From: Conus ventricosus
Lineage: Eukaryota > Mollusca > Gastropoda > Neogastropoda > Conidae
NCBI GenBank assembly: GCA_018398815.1
Contig: CM031615.1
Location: 50,726,423-50,790,422 of the forward strand
Length of the DNA: 64,000 nt
Reading direction: 5' to 3'
Shown: piece by piece, positions 1-11,945 of the stretch
Numbering within the stretch: position 1 is the stretch's first letter
Layout: the number at the start of each line of letters is the position of its first letter
Notes under the pieces: model-generated
What the model was told of the DNA's origin: nothing
What the model saw: only the letters and a program-made list of their open reading frames with translations
Database searches by the model: none
Translations under genes and position numbers: made by a program

Positions 1-510
1 AAAGGGAGGGGTTTTTGGGACCCCACAAAAAACCCAACCTTTTAAATTAACGGGTTAAAAAATCCTTACATAATAACCCTACAACAAAAGAGGCCCACTG
101 TAGCACGCAATTTTTTTTCCACTTCCCCAACCCCCCCGAACCCCCCCCGTTTTTTTCCCCCAGAAAAACACCATATAAAACAAACCCTACAAAAACCGCG
201 CACCCGCGCCGCAACCCCTCACACAAACACACACACAAAATTTAAAAACAACCACAAAAACAAACATTTAAAAAACCCCAAAAACCCTTTTAAAACCTTT
301 CCCTCGGGCCGGCTCTCCTTCTCTTCCCCCTTCTCCCCTTTCTTATTCTCCTCCTTTTCCCTACCCCACAAAACTTGGAACCTAACCAAAAAAGGGAGGG
401 GAAGCAGGGGTTTCCCCCCCCCCCCTTAAAAAAAAAATCCCCCCAATTTAAAAAACCAATTTGGAAAAGAAATTGAAAAACAAAGGTACCAAAAGGGAAA
501 AAAAAACTTT

Positions 511-585
<75 letters not shown>

Positions 586-3500
586 AAGGGGTTTGGGGGA
601 AAGGCATAGGGGGGGGAGGGACAACCCGTTGAACCAGGAGATGGGGGGAAAAGGCTCTTTCCCAGGGCCCAAAAAACCTAGCAGGGGGTAACTTTGGTTT
701 GGGTTTGGGAAAACGAGGGGACTGGACCAAAGGGTGCTGTCCAAATCCGTTACACATTGGTTTGGCGGGGTCTTGGAGGAACTTGCTTTGGGGGGGGGAG
801 GGTTTCGGTGGGGGGAAAAAAGTGTCAAAAAAGCCTAGGGTTGGTGTTTTTTTGGGGAGGCCCCAGTTGACGAGGGCTGGTGGGCTTTTTCGTGGTCACT
901 CCCGTGGGAGCAAAAAGTGAGGGGTGGATGGTGGTGGAGGGGCTTCCTGGAGGGGGGGGCGGGGAAAACGATAGTGGGAAATTTCGTAAACCTGACGGGG
1001 GGTTTTGGGGGAAATTTTGAGGGGTGAATGGGGGGGGGGAGGAGGGGGGGGTCGGGCCTCGGCGCTGTTGGGAGCAAAGGACGGGTGGCGTGGGAGGGGG
1101 GGGTAGGAGGGCCTGTCGTTTAGGGGGGGAAAAGGTTTTTTTCCCTCCCAAACGTTCCACTCCCTTCCCGCTGGGTTGTGTAGAGTTTTTTAAAAATGGG
1201 CCCCCCCCCAACCCCCCCGGGGCACCCCGCCCCAAAGGGGGGGAAGGTGGTCCCCCAATGGCTGATGAATTTTAAAACCCCCCTTGTAACAGGCCTCCTG
1301 AAGGTGGCGTTGCTGGGGCCAAATGATTTGGGGTTTTAGGGGGGTGCCCCCCCTTGCCCGGGTAATTGCAGGGCCGGGAAATTGGGCTTTTGGGGGAAAA
1401 CTCGGGGGCACTGCCCCCCAAAGGGGCCTCGCCCCTTTTCTGCGTTGAAAATTTCACCCGCGGGGTGTGATGCTAAGGCTCGGGTGCAGTCCCCCCCCCA
1501 CTTTGGGAAGGAAAACCCGCATCCCCGGTGTGGGTTTGGGGTCTTTCTTTTCAAGCCACTGATTAAAATGGCGACCGTTAGATCGTTGGCAACTCCAACT
1601 GTCGTGGCCCTAGGGAAATGTTTTATCAAGGGGGCAGTCCCCTCAGCAGTAATTTTTGAGGTCCGTCAACAAAAGGAAACCATGAAAAGGGGTGGGGAGG
1701 GACAGTTGAGGAGAAATTTTTCAGGGATAGGTTTGCCTGGGCAAAGGGGAGGGGCTTTAATATGGGGGTCAGAGGAATTTTTCACATTGGGGGGGTGGGC
1801 TGTCCTGTACTTTGTCACTGGAAATTGTGTTTGGTAGGGCTGAAAAAAAGGGTGGTTTTAAACCTTATAAAAGTGTGCATTGAAGAAGGTGGGGTTTTTT
1901 GTGTTTGGGGGGGATGGAGAATTGCTTTTTTTTGGGGGGGGAAAGGGTTTGAATGTGAATTTTTCATTTAGAATTTTTTTTTTGGCTGGATTTTTTTGCG
2001 GAGGATGTTTGTCGTTGGGCCCGTGAAGATTTGGATGAGGTTTTGTCGATAGGGCGTTTGGGAAATTTTTTTGAAGGTCTGTCCGGTTTCCTGTAGTGTT
2101 GATCTGAGGGCAGAAAATTTGTCACGGGAAAGGGGCTGAGGATCCCAAAAGGGAATTTTTCCTGAGGGGACCGTCGGGCATGATACAGCTACAGTTTGTG
2201 GGGGGGTGTGGGCAGGGGTTGGTGTCAGGGCCCCCTTTACGGGGCTGTCCCCAATCGTTGTGGCGTTTGACCGTCCTGGGGGTTTTGTTTTCCCTTGTTT
2301 ACACGGTTTTTTTTTTAAGGGGCCCTTAAATTCTAGTTTTCTTTCCAGTCCCGTTGCTGGGTGGTGTTTATCAGCTGTCCCCTGATTTTTTCGTCATCTT
2401 CCCCGGGGTCCGTCTTTGGGGTTGAATGTGCTGTCTTCAGAAAGATTGTCAGTGTTATCTGTTAGGGTTACACGGGCCTTTTTTGTTTGGACAGGGGTTT
2501 TAATGTTTTGGGAAAGTTTTTTACTGCTGGTGTAATTTTCATGGGAAAGGGGGAAAAAAGGGGGGAGGTGATGTTTTCCCCTCACGAGGATGGTGGTTTA
2601 TGTTTGGGGGAATCAAATACATCGTCATGGAGGGAAGGTTTGAGAAAAGGGGGGTCCTGGTGTGTGGGATGGGAAGGGGGAAACCAAAAAGGCCCTTGAA
2701 AGAATTGGGAGGCCGTGGAGACGGGTTTGGGAAAAAAACCCGTTTTTTTTTGAAAGGGGCACTCACTTCCAGGGTCCCCTGGGTTCTGTGGGGGCGTTTT
2801 TTTGCCTTTAGGTGCGAGGGGGCACAGGGCTTTCTGCCGGGGCTCGTTACAACTGTAACGGGCGGGGAGGGGCTGCGGGGGACTGGTCGGCCCTTTTGTT
2901 GTTTTTGGCGCCGCGGTAGCGTGTGTAATGTCACGCATTTTTCGGAAATCCCCATTGACCCCGTCTTTGGGAAGCTTTGGCCCGAACTAAGATTTTGTTG
3001 GTTGGGGTAGTGAGGGGTATCTTGAGTAGTTTTTTCTTGGCTTTGATGTGAGTCGTAAATTCCCAAAGGGTTGACTGAAATAGGTCTTTTATAGTCTGGT
3101 TTCATTAGTGGGGAAACTTTTGTTGTGAATTTTTTGGTCTGGTTTTATGTCGATCCATGAGCTGGTGATGCCCGTTGGTTTGTAAACACCAAAAAGTTTT
3201 TATGAAAAAAACGGTTTTTTTCCATAGAGGCATTTTCTTGTGGATGGGTTCAAATGTTTTCTGGATGGGGGGGATTGTTTTGAATAATACGCCCCCAGAA
3301 AATCTTTCCCCGAGCGTCCCCTCCTTTTTCCTGAGTCATGGATGCGTGAAAGGGACCCCTGACTGCAACGGGACCCCCCTTTCGCGGGGTTTTGGTGAAG
3401 GGGAAAAATAAAAGGGGTTGGGGGTTGGGTGCTTGTTTACACAACGCTACATGTTGGGTTAACAATACACAATCCACGTTTTTCGTTTAAAGCACACACA

Positions 3501-3650
3501 AAACACATCACGCATTGACCGGGAAAAAAGTTAGAGATAAAGTGGGATCATAAACCTACTGTCTTAAAAAAACCCTTTAAATTTCCAACTTTGAAAAAAA
3601 ATTTGCTGTAAGTCACTTTCAAATACAAACACGTCTGCACTCGTCGGATA
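1..3650. other. Low-quality block without recognisable genes
   Basis: The block is dominated by homopolymer runs, including a G-run of about 72 bases at 513-584, and G- or C-stretched words. Several short open frames exist on both strands but they are low-complexity (Pro, Gly, Phe runs) and none matches a family I know. The texture is the same as in the demonstrably noisy copy at 45.7-53.5 kb, so real exons of the sulfotransferase gene could be hidden here. I see nothing I can support. Confidence 0.6.
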
Positions 3651-3654
3651 CCGG

Positions 3655-4210
3655 AAGAGAGAGGAGGGGAGAGGAGGAGAGAGAGGGGAGAGAGAGAGGG
3701 GAGAGGAAGAGAGGAGAGAGAGGGGAAAAAAAAGAGAGGAGAGAAAAGAGAGAAAAGAGGGGAGAGGAGAGAGGGGAGAAAAGAGGAGAGAGAGAGAGGA
3801 GGGGAGAGAGGAAAAGAGAGAGAGAGAGAGGGGAGAGAGATGAAAAGAGATTTAGAAGAGAGTGGAGGAGAGAGAGTGAGAAAGAAAAGAGGGAGAGAGA
3901 GGGGGGGAGGAGGAGGGAGGGGAGAGGAGAGAGTGAAGAGAGGGGAGTGAGAGAGAGAGAGAGGGAGGTTTTTGGGGAGGATGAGAGGAGAGGGAGAGGA
4001 GAGGAGAGGAGAGTGGGGAGGGAGAGGGAGGAAGGGAGAGAGGGAGAGAGAGAAGAGAGAGAGGAGAGGGAAAAAGAGACGAGAGAGGAGAGGAGGGAAA
4101 AAGAGAGGGAAAGAGAGAGAGAGAGGGAAAAGAGGGAAAAAGAAAAAAGAAAAGAGAGAAAGGGGGAGAGGGGAGGGGGAGAGAGAGAGAGAGAGAGGGG
4201 AGAGAGAAAA
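3655..4210. repeat. Purine-rich (GA)n-like low-complexity tract
   Basis: About 550 bases are almost exclusively A and G on the + strand, made of irregular GAGAGA, GGAGA and GAAAAG units. The long Arg/Glu and Ser/Leu/Pro open frames across it follow from composition and are not genes. Confidence 0.9.
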
Positions 4211-5262
4211 GGGCCCTATTCCAGTAATGAAAGGGGGAGTGGGGGGGAGGCGAGCAAGGGATGGGGAAAATGACCCCTAAATTGTTTCCCCCAGGGGTGT
4301 TTATTTTGTGAGTGGAAAGCAACAACAGCTTATTTACCCTTTGATGAAGTCATCAGGGTTTTACCGGATTCTGGTCCCTACTGATGATAAATAATTCCAG
4401 ATTAACAGTCAGGAGACTTCAAAAATCCGGATTGATCCTGCTGCCTATTTAAAATGTGTCTAACAAAAACTTGAAAAAAGCCCTCAGTGAAAGAAATAAG
4501 GAAGCATTTTATCTAAAAACATCGCCAACCATTAGTCAAGAAATTAGTAGGCTGCAATGTAAAACGTACGTCTACGAAGGCCAGCAACTGGGAAGAAACT
4601 TCCCAACGATTCAAAACATCATTAAAGAAATCACCAGTTTAAAACTCTGCTCCCTGCAAACCTGAAAGCCTCAATAGGTGATGCAACGTGTGCATCAATA
4701 ATCAATAGATGCGATATTAAAACCTGGCCATACTGTCTTCCGTCTCCACAAAAATGGCGCTGGACACGTCAAATTTCTTCCTGGTGACAAGCGTCGGAGA
4801 CACTAAAACGAACTTCTCTCCAGTGAGCGCTCTGTATGCTTTAAAGTTCCTAAAAAAAGGGGTCAGTATGATCATCAGTTGACATCAATATTGCGAGTGT
4901 GAGAATTTGTGGCAAGAAGTTCTGCCTTATGAAAATGTTTTTTAAGCAGGTGGGATAGACGGTGAGGGTAAGGATTGGAAGAATTGTACTTTAAAGGATG
5001 AACATCCACATCTGCGTTTACAGAAATTAGGAACCCTGTACACACTCTTTGTAGAACATAAGCTCAGTGTTTGTTGAAACGTCTGACAGTGGCAGTTTTA
5101 GAGTCAAAAAGGTCTGCAGTTGGAAAGAAAGCGACGTTGTCTGAACGAGACACAGTAAAAAAAAAACCCCGTAATGTTGTCTGAACGAAAATGGTAAAAG
5201 TAAAAGAAAGATCAAGATGACTGAAAAAAAACCTCTGACATACTCTTCCTCTGCTCTTTCAG
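4211..5262. other. Unassigned sequence upstream of the first visible sulfotransferase exon
   Basis: The composition is ordinary and the sequence looks clean. Two short open stretches (about 4456-4665 and about 4754-4880, both +) have no recognisable family signature and no convincing splice sites. The region is probably intron or 5' part of the sulfotransferase gene, but no further exon could be assigned. Confidence 0.4.
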
Positions 5263-5437
5263 ACTTTACTCAAGGTATGTGTTTGACTTCGGGCGTAAGG
5301 AACGACGTCATCTTCCGACTAGGCAGGAGTTTCACTCTTTCGTGGTGGATGGGCTAAGGAAATTCGGGGAATGCTTTCAGCGCTGGTCCCTTCGTCACTG
5401 TGTGTACAACAAGACCTTGATGGAACCCGCTCCTTAC
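5263..5437 (+). CDS. Carbohydrate sulfotransferase 15-like, internal exon (first visible)
   Basis: This exon encodes part of the catalytic domain of a Golgi PAPS-dependent carbohydrate sulfotransferase of the CHST15 (GalNAc4S-6ST) type. Members transfer sulfate from PAPS to glycosaminoglycan sugars in the Golgi lumen. The exon follows a CTCTTTCAG acceptor, begins with one base of a split codon, then carries 58 codons and ends in phase 0 before a GTGAGT donor. The peptide contains LYSRYVFDF near its start and SLRHCVYNKTL near its end, which matches the family pattern (aromatic-rich start, then SLRxCVYNxTL). The 5'-PSB part (P-loop-like PAPS site) must lie in upstream exons that I cannot see. 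The family is clear from the three exons together; the substrate is not deducible. The symbol is left blank because CHST15-like genes are often multicopy in molluscs. Confidence 0.85.
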
Positions 5438-5457
5438 GTGAGTCACCATAATCGTTA

Positions 5458-5464
5458 GTGTGTG

Positions 5465-5547
<83 letters not shown>

Positions 5548-5667
5548 TGCGTGGGTGTGATGTGGTAGTGATGGTGTGGATGGTGGCAGTGGTAACAATA
5601 TGAAGTTGATGGTGTGGCAGTTGTGCGCGCGCTTGTGTGTCTTTGTGTCTGTCTGTATGTGTGTGTG

Positions 5668-5742
<75 letters not shown>

Positions 5743-5757
5743 CTGCGTGTGTGTGTG

Positions 5758-5798
<41 letters not shown>

Positions 5799-5811
5799 GC
5801 CTGCGTGTGTG

Positions 5812-5856
<45 letters not shown>

Positions 5857-5867
5857 CTGCGTGTGTG

Positions 5868-5938
<71 letters not shown>

Positions 5939-5962
5939 CTGCGTGTTTGTGTGTGTGTGTGT
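5458..5962. repeat. (GT)n microsatellite with GCCTGC-containing higher-order units
   Basis: The tract consists of long GT dinucleotide runs interrupted by TGTGCCTGCGTG and TTTGTG words at semi-regular spacing (around 5740, 5800, 5855 and 5938). That spacing suggests duplication of a larger (GT)n-GCCTGC block. A non-repeat gap of about 115 bp (5540-5655) divides it. Confidence 0.9.
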
Positions 5963-6061
5963 AAAAATGTTGCGTTTCCACTTTCTCTTGCATTTTGAAA
6001 TAGCGCGTCCTTTTCCCTCTCCTCTCTGAGTATGAAATGCTTTATTCTCTCTCTGTCTCTG

Positions 6062-6178
<117 letters not shown>

Positions 6179-6206
6179 CTCACAAAAGGGTTTTTTTTTG
6201 CTGCAG

Positions 6207-6354
6207 ATTCATATTCAAGAGAGCATATACCCTGTTCTTCTAGAGGACTGGCTGAGAGTAGTACCACGTAATCAGTTCCTCTTTATTCGCTTTGAGGACT
6301 ACAAGAAGGACTCGGCTACGCAGTTCCGCAGAGTGTTCAGTTTCCTTGGAATAA
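6207..6354 (+). CDS. Carbohydrate sulfotransferase 15-like, penultimate exon with 3'-PSB region
   Basis: The exon starts in phase 0 directly after the CTGCAG acceptor and ends with one base of a split codon before a GTAAGT donor: 49 codons plus one base. The peptide includes IYPVLLEDWLRVVPRNQFLF followed shortly by RFEDYKKD and then FRRVFSFLGI. This is the conserved CHST15-type block (Y..YL.DWL..F...Q.L.LR.EDY......KVF.FL.L), which contributes the 3'-phosphate side of the PAPS site. It joins in frame to the exons on either side, which strongly supports a real spliced gene. Confidence 0.88.
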
Positions 6355-6854
6355 GTAAGTCCCCCTCATCAAAAGGAAAGTTGATTTGACAATGAAACCA
6401 ATGAATATAATTAAACTGATCTTTGCCTCCCACAATGCCATCAGGATCATGACTCATGCAGCATGAAAAAAACACAGTTTCTCTATTCACATAGGTGTCA
6501 ATCTGAAATGAAGCTTTGAAGCTTGCCGACATTGCGAAGATGTTCTTTTGCCGTCTGATCAATAAATCGAATTGGTCAATATTTTCCGCACGCATAAAGA
6601 AAGTGGACGCAATTTTTTCTCTCACAAAAGAAGGGATGCAATTATAAATCAGTCCTGATTCAATGAATACTGAATAAATTCATTGAAAGGAATGATCTCA
6701 AAATAGTTCGTTTTAAATGGGATATTACTTTGATGATCAGTTTATAGACGTAATTGTATTAATGAAATCAAAGCATTTTATAGGAGTTTTCATAATCCTG
6801 TGAGAGTTTTCACTAGGAGCATAAAAACTGTTCTTGCACATCTTCATCAAGATG

Positions 6855-6932
6855 TAAATAACTTCAATCATTTGATCCCGTGATAATGGCGCGAAATAAC
6901 TTCAATCATTTGATCCCGTGATAATGGCGCTA
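6855..6932. repeat. Tandem duplication of a 39-bp unit
   Basis: The words AATAACTTCAATCATTTGAT and CCCGTGATAATGGCG occur twice in immediate succession, giving two near-identical copies of about 39 bp. The copies look recent. Confidence 0.85.
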
Positions 6933-7374
6933 TCTGATGTGCAAATCCCTACCTCCATTTTCATTACAGAATCTTAAAAAAGGGTCGTCTTTAGGACAAA
7001 CGTACTAACAAATTAAGGTACTGTTATTGAGAGAACTCTTTAAACAAAAGTATCAGCAAAGTAAAAAACAAAGCAAAACAGAACGCAATTTTATGCTTGT
7101 TCCTAGGGGCAGTCTGTTGGAGCCTAATTTGGACAAGAATGTTTCCAATGAGGTGAGAGACAAACAAAGTTGCTTGATGATGAACTGCTGCCAATGACCC
7201 GAAAGCATGCGGCGGTGTCCCATACTGTATTACAGATTCAAACTGTCAGAATATTTCTAGAAATTGTAACAATGAGGTAAAAACTGGTGCATCAGTTTCA
7301 GTTGAATCTGTAAGATAATAAGATTTGTTACGAATGCACCATGTATAGAAATGCCGTTGATGGTATGGCCTTCT

Positions 7375-7735
7375 TTTTATCCCAGTTCTGTACGGCTGTG
7401 GAACTCACTGCCGGGTGCCATCAAGATTGCCACAAATGCAAACTCATTTAAAAAACAAATTGATACGACAGTTTTGAGATCTGCATATTGACGATTTTCT
7501 ATTTTTACTTCCCCAGATATTTTACTGTTACCTGGGCCTGAATTTAGCCATTGCTTTTAACTTCTTGAATATCGAGTGCGACCCCTTGTTGACAAATTTG
7601 CTCCAGGGGCCAACAGTCTGAGTCGCACTATTTTATGTTATTTTATTTTACTTTTTAACATGCGCGCTGGTGACCTACTCGTTTTTGAGTGAACCAGTAT
7701 TTTAGGAAGAAGAAGAAGAAGAGAAGAAGAAGATA
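7375..7735 (+). mobile_element. LINE (non-LTR retrotransposon) 3' end, truncated
   Basis: A short reading frame near 7385-7490 reads LWNSLPGAIK...ANSFKKQ before a stop. This is the usual C-terminal signature of metazoan non-LTR reverse transcriptases (LWNSLP...A.....FK..L). It is followed by a 3' UTR-like segment and ends in a (GAA)n tail at about 7710-7732, as many LINE families do. No reverse transcriptase core lies upstream, so this is a 5'-truncated copy in the sense orientation inside the sulfotransferase intron. The clade is not determined. Confidence 0.65.
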
Positions 7736-8199
7736 TACCAACAGGGTTGTGGTTGAAAACGAATGATTTCTATCGTTGAAACTCACCACTTTGGCTTCAC
7801 AAGGGGAGTATTGTGCATGTTTATGTCTGTACTTTTTTTGTTTGTCGCTGAGGAAGGCATTTTGCCGAAAATTTCTTGTCCTGTTTTGTGTCGTGCATTA
7901 AATCGTCGTTACTTCACACTTTGTTTTGTGTGCTCTTCTGCTTTTTTGTCGTGTTTCAGTAACGCCGCAGTTTGTTTCATTTATCGTTGAAAAGCTAACA
8001 GATTCCTTGAATCTGAATATACTCATTTTACGGTTTAAGTCCCAGTGATTATAAATCATTAAGAGTTAAGTCTCGTGGCCTTACATCCAAAAGGACAAAG
8101 GAACTATCAACATGAAGTCAACATGCTTAGGATAGGAAATCATGGGAAGCGGAACCAATCCCTCACATTCCGTCACCCTCAACATCCCTAACGTGAAGC

Positions 8200-8345
8200 A
8201 GGAATCTATTTACTCTTGAGTAGACAGAAAGGAAAGGCAAGCAAAATAAATCATATTACACAAATGGTTCGAACTTACGACCATCAGTTCTGCAGGCAAA
8301 CGTTCTAACCATTAGACTTTGGACCCTTCATAGCGATTAAAGTGT
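8200..8345 (-). mobile_element. tRNA-derived SINE-like copy 1, degenerate
   Basis: On the minus strand 8268-8330 reads like the 5' part of a tRNA gene. A box A-like AATGGTTAGAACGTTTGCC is followed about 25 bases later by a box B-like GTAAGTTCGAAC. The segment shares a flank (CTATTTACTCTTGAGTAGAC / CCATTTACTGTTGGGTAGAC) with a second copy 260 bp downstream, so it is a repeat rather than a tRNA gene. Confidence 0.5.
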
Positions 8346-8459
8346 AAGGTCCCATGGTCTGATTGCCATAGAGTTTGGTGAACTGTTAGATTCATCGTAT
8401 CTGGGGCATGGCTTTCCAGAACACAAAGTCCATTCTTTTCCCTCGATCACTTTAACCCC

Positions 8460-8612
8460 CTCTGATTGGAATTATGTATCCATTTACTGTTGGGTAGACT
8501 CAAAACGCTTTCTACCGATGGAACTTAACCCAATGAGGATTTCCAGCTCCAGCCGCAAGGTCTTCACGTAAACGTTATGATAATCAGATTATGGGCCCTT
8601 CATAAATATCCC
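8460..8612 (-). mobile_element. tRNA-derived SINE-like copy 2, more degenerate
   Basis: The order of words is the same as in copy 1: a CATTTACTG...GTAGAC flank, then GTAAACGTTATGATAATCAG...GGGCCCTTCAT corresponding to GCAAACGTTCTAACCATTAG...GGACCCTTCAT. Box A and box B are eroded. The relationship to copy 1 is visible; the SINE assignment is inference. Confidence 0.4.
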
Positions 8613-9438
8613 AGCTGCCAAGAGTGGATAAACGGTCAAGATATCTTCACAGGAGCAGTTAGCCTTGATACCCCTCACGACTGGTTGATGAGGAAGGAGA
8701 TGGTTAGAAGCCGGTTAGCACACAAAAAGCATGATAGCAAACAGGTCTCCGGGAGTCTTGATTTTTAAGTGGTTCTACCCCATTCAGAGTGAGAAAACTA
8801 AAACCCAAAACGCTTGCCTAATGAAGGCTTCTCACCTGAAGATCTGCTATTGCTTTGGTTTCTTTCTACCAGTGTTTTGCAGTACATACAGATGTTTCTT
8901 TTTCCAGTTGTATATGACACCTTTTAATACATTTTTATCACCATACAAAGCAATAATTGCATATTGTCATTTTGTTGAAATGCCAAAGATTGTGAGGTAA
9001 ATATTGATTTCTGATTTTTGTCTGTGATTATTCACTAATTTATGTACGAAGGAAATTGAACAAAAGATATCAATCTGTCTGTCTGTCTGCTTTGGTTACG
9101 CAGTCTCTAAAGTAAAACTTTAAACATACTACAAACATTTCCTGCTGCATTTTCAATACTACAGAACTTGACCTATAAAAGAATTCTCATCTGTTATAGT
9201 TGTTGCTTTATACACTGAAAGAAGGTATGTTGAATTATATCAGTTGCAAACACAACAGAAAACATCGGCTTGAGTTCCACCAAGATCAGCTATGTTAATA
9301 CAGTTTCTGTCAGCAGTTTAGCAGATAAACATAGCAGTCATAGACTACAAAACAGCCACGGACATAGAGATGTATGCTGAGCAAATGTAGTCAAGCATAT
9401 GATTATTATTTCGTGGTGGGCTAAGCAAAGAAAGGTAT

Positions 9439-9690
9439 ATGAATGCAGCAATCAAAATAGTCTTATTGATTTCCACATTAACAATCACAATTATAGCTGC
9501 CTTTGGGGAACAGAGACCAGTACTACAAACAGAAGTCATGCAATCCGAAACAAAAAGAAGAATACATTCCCTTAGTTATGACAATTCGAGAAGTCAGTCA
9601 GAAGAACTCTGGGCTCAACCATGTAACAAAAGAATCATCAAGGAAAGGCCACTTTTTCAAAGTATAATTTGCTCACCTTACATACCCTGA
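9439..9690 (+). CDS. Small putative secreted peptide precursor (83 aa) within a sulfotransferase intron
   Basis: The frame opens at an ATG and has a strong N-terminal signal-like segment: residues 3-21 are hydrophobic (MNAAIKIVLLISTLTITIIA) and are followed by AFGEQ, a plausible cleavage region. The mature part is polar and has dibasic sites (KRR at about residue 40, KR near 64) and two cysteines (about residues 62 and 78). A TATAAA lies about 265 bp upstream at 9174-9179. I recognise no family. It could be a single-exon neuropeptide or secreted peptide gene, the first exon of a longer gene, or a chance frame. No splice-site analysis or homology supports it. Confidence 0.3.
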   Translation: MNAAIKIVLLISTLTITIIAAFGEQRPVLQTEVMQSETKRRIHSLSYDNSRSQSEELWAQPCNKRIIKERPLFQSIICSPYIP

Positions 9691-9909
9691 GGGAACAAGA
9701 ACAAGGTTTAAGACCATCTTCATTCCACCTTCATCTGCACTTTCTTCCTCTTCCACACTGCTTGCCCTTTCATCATACGTGGGATGTGTGGCATCATAGC
9801 AGTCGCCACTCATTTTCTATCTGAACATCTTAAACAGCAGTTTTACCTGAGCATGGATTATTTGCTTTATTTGCGAACAGACGCGGTGTATGTTTTAGTG
9901 CATATGATG

Positions 9910-10060
<151 letters not shown>

Positions 10061-10074
10061 GTTTGCCACTCCAG

Positions 10075-10262
10075 AAAACATGTCGGACAAAGAGCTGGCG
10101 ACGATTACCGATTCTGAAATCAAAAACGAAGGAACCCATGCCAAAGAATCCGGACCAATGCTTCCAGAGACAGAGCGCCTGCTTCACAATTTCTACCAGC
10201 CCTTCATACGACAGTTTGCTGCCATGCTAAACGACCAGAAGTTTTTGTGGGAAGATATATAA
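10075..10262 (+). CDS. Carbohydrate sulfotransferase 15-like, terminal exon
   Basis: The exon begins after GCCACTCCAG with two bases that complete the split codon left by the exon ending at 6354, then runs 61 codons to a TAA at 10260-10262. It encodes NMSDKELATI, then GPMLPETERLLHNFYQPF and a C-terminal stretch ending KFLWEDI. This is the expected CHST15-type end (GPM.P.T...L..FY.PFN..L...L.D..F.W). The visible part of the protein is about 170 residues from three exons; a full family member would be larger, so exons are missing upstream. The 3' UTR would run into the 51-bp minisatellite that starts about 35 bp after the stop. Confidence 0.87.
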
Positions 10263-10295
10263 GACACGAACATGCTGGCAAGACTGTAAATACCC

Positions 10296-10485
10296 TTCTA
10301 ACAGGAAAAGTCAGTCTTACTAAGGGAGTCATTGGCACTCTTCAGATAGGGAACGTCAATCTTATTGAGGGAGTCGTAGAGACAGACACTCTCTGAACAG
10401 CTGACGTTAATACTACTGTGGGAATCGTAGAAGTGGACTTTCCCCGGACAAAGAACATTAATCTTACTGAGGAAATCGTAGAGAT
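10296..10485 (+). repeat. 51-bp minisatellite, first block (about 3.7 diverged units)
   Basis: Units follow the pattern GAGGGAATCGTAGAGGTGGACG TTCTCCGGACAAAGAACGTTAATCTTACT, 51 bp or 17 codons. This block is the most diverged and contains in-frame stops. It begins about 35 bp after the sulfotransferase stop codon and is interrupted at GAGAT by the insertion 10486-12436. Confidence 0.85.
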
Positions 10486-10724
10486 TGTCACGGCAGTTTT
10501 GTTCATTTTTAGTTTTTCCTTCACTTTGCCTTTAAGGACGGGGGAGTTTAATTAGGACACAATGCCTGTGAAGCCTTGGCCTTCTAGGACAAACTCAGCT
10601 GCCTAGTTCTATTCACTTGGGCCTGTGTTTGTTTTGTTGCATGCCTTTTGTGCTAGGTTTGTACTTTGCTATCTGTAATGTGTTTATTGGTTGATTATTG
10701 TATGTGCACAGTGGTCTGGTAACT

Positions 10725-11200
10725 TGTGTTAGCTTGCTAGGTAGAGAGGAGTCAGTTGTGTTCTAGAGGTGAAATAGTTTCTGTGTGTCCATGTTAGTGT
10801 TGCAACCTTCTATACCTCTCAGTTGGTAAGGGTAGGTTGCATCTCTGTTCATCTGTGTGGTTGGTGTTTAGTTAGCTTGTGTTAGCTTGCTAGGTAGAGA
10901 AGAGTCAGTTGTGTCCTAGACTTGAAATAGTTTCTGTGTGTCTAGATTAGTGTTGCAACCTTCTATACCTCTCAGTCGGTAGGGGTAGCTTGCATCAGTT
11001 GTAGGTGAACAGTTGTCTGTTGACTTGACGTGTTAGCTTGCTAGGTCGAGAGGAGTCAGATGGTGTTTAGTTCCCTTCTCTGCTACAGTCGGTTTGCGGT
11101 TAGGGTGGTTAAAGCCAGCCTCTGGTTAATGATTTTACCTGTAGTTGGATTTTATGTCCTAGAGGTGAAATAGTTTTCTATGTGTCTATGTTAGTGTTGT
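10725..11200. repeat. About 150-bp tandem repeats inside the solo LTR
   Basis: The block TTAGCTTGCTAGGTAGAGA...GAAATAGTTTCTGTGTGTC...GTTGCAACCTTCTATACC recurs at about 10728, 10876 and 11030, with partial pieces to about 11200. There are roughly three units of 150 bp with internal deletions. Confidence 0.8.
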
Positions 11201-11654
11201 AACCTATGTGTGGTGCTTCCAGTCATCAGTGTACAGCACCATGTGTCCTATGTATCCTTGTTTAGTCCAAGGCATGCACACCTATTGTTGACTAGCCTGG
11301 TTAGGTTGATAGTATATAATATGTAATAACTATAAGGCATGGATATTTATGGATAAGGGCTTGTTGTTTGTGTGCAACAGCTCAGACCCATATTGGGGTG
11401 CTATTTGCAAGTAAACATTATTTCGGAAATTCTTCTTCCTCCGATCTTACAAGAAAAAAGCATAATAAAGTTTGTACAGATATGACGTAACGAATGATGC
11501 AAAAATGATTTACGTCATCGTGCGTTATTCAAAAGAGAAGAAACGGACGGTCCTTGTGTCCAGCTTGGAATTATATATATATATATTTTTGTTTTTTGTT
11601 TTTTTGTTTTGTTTTGTTTATTCATTCGTTGCCTTTTCCATCGGGTGATGTAAA

Positions 11655-11945
11655 TGGTTCGTCGGTGCTGCTGTACATGTGGAAATTTGATTCTGCCGGA
11701 TTCTTTTGTGGTTTAACGGGGTTCACTGTGCCTTGTCAATCTTCAAATCAACCGTATTCGTCAGTCGTTCGACGGTGTTGCTGTACCTGTGGAAATTTTG
11801 ATTCAGCCGTATTCTTTTGAGGTTCAACGTGGTTCACGATGACTTGTAAATCTTCAAATCAACTGTATTCGTCAGTGGTTCATCGGTGCTGCTGTACCGG
11901 TGGAAATTTGAATCAGCTGTATTCTTCTGATTTTCGACGTAGTTT
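11655..11945. repeat. About 113-bp tandem repeats inside the solo LTR
   Basis: The block GTTCGTCGGTGCTGCTGTAC, then GTGGAAATTTGATT...GTATTC...CTTCAAATCAAC, is repeated about 2.5 times, with units starting near 11657, 11767 and 11878. Confidence 0.8.

Noticed and set aside
3852..4325. Ser/Pro/Leu-rich 157-codon frame
   Set aside because: It lies on the complement of a GA-rich low-complexity tract; composition alone explains it.
4754..4880. A short ATG frame as an upstream sulfotransferase exon
   Set aside because: It matches no part of the CHST15-type domain that should precede the exon at 5263 and lacks a donor in the right phase.
8268..8330. A functional tRNA gene
   Set aside because: Box A and box B resemblance exists but acceptor and anticodon stems do not form and a second diverged copy is adjacent; a SINE-like repeat is the better reading.
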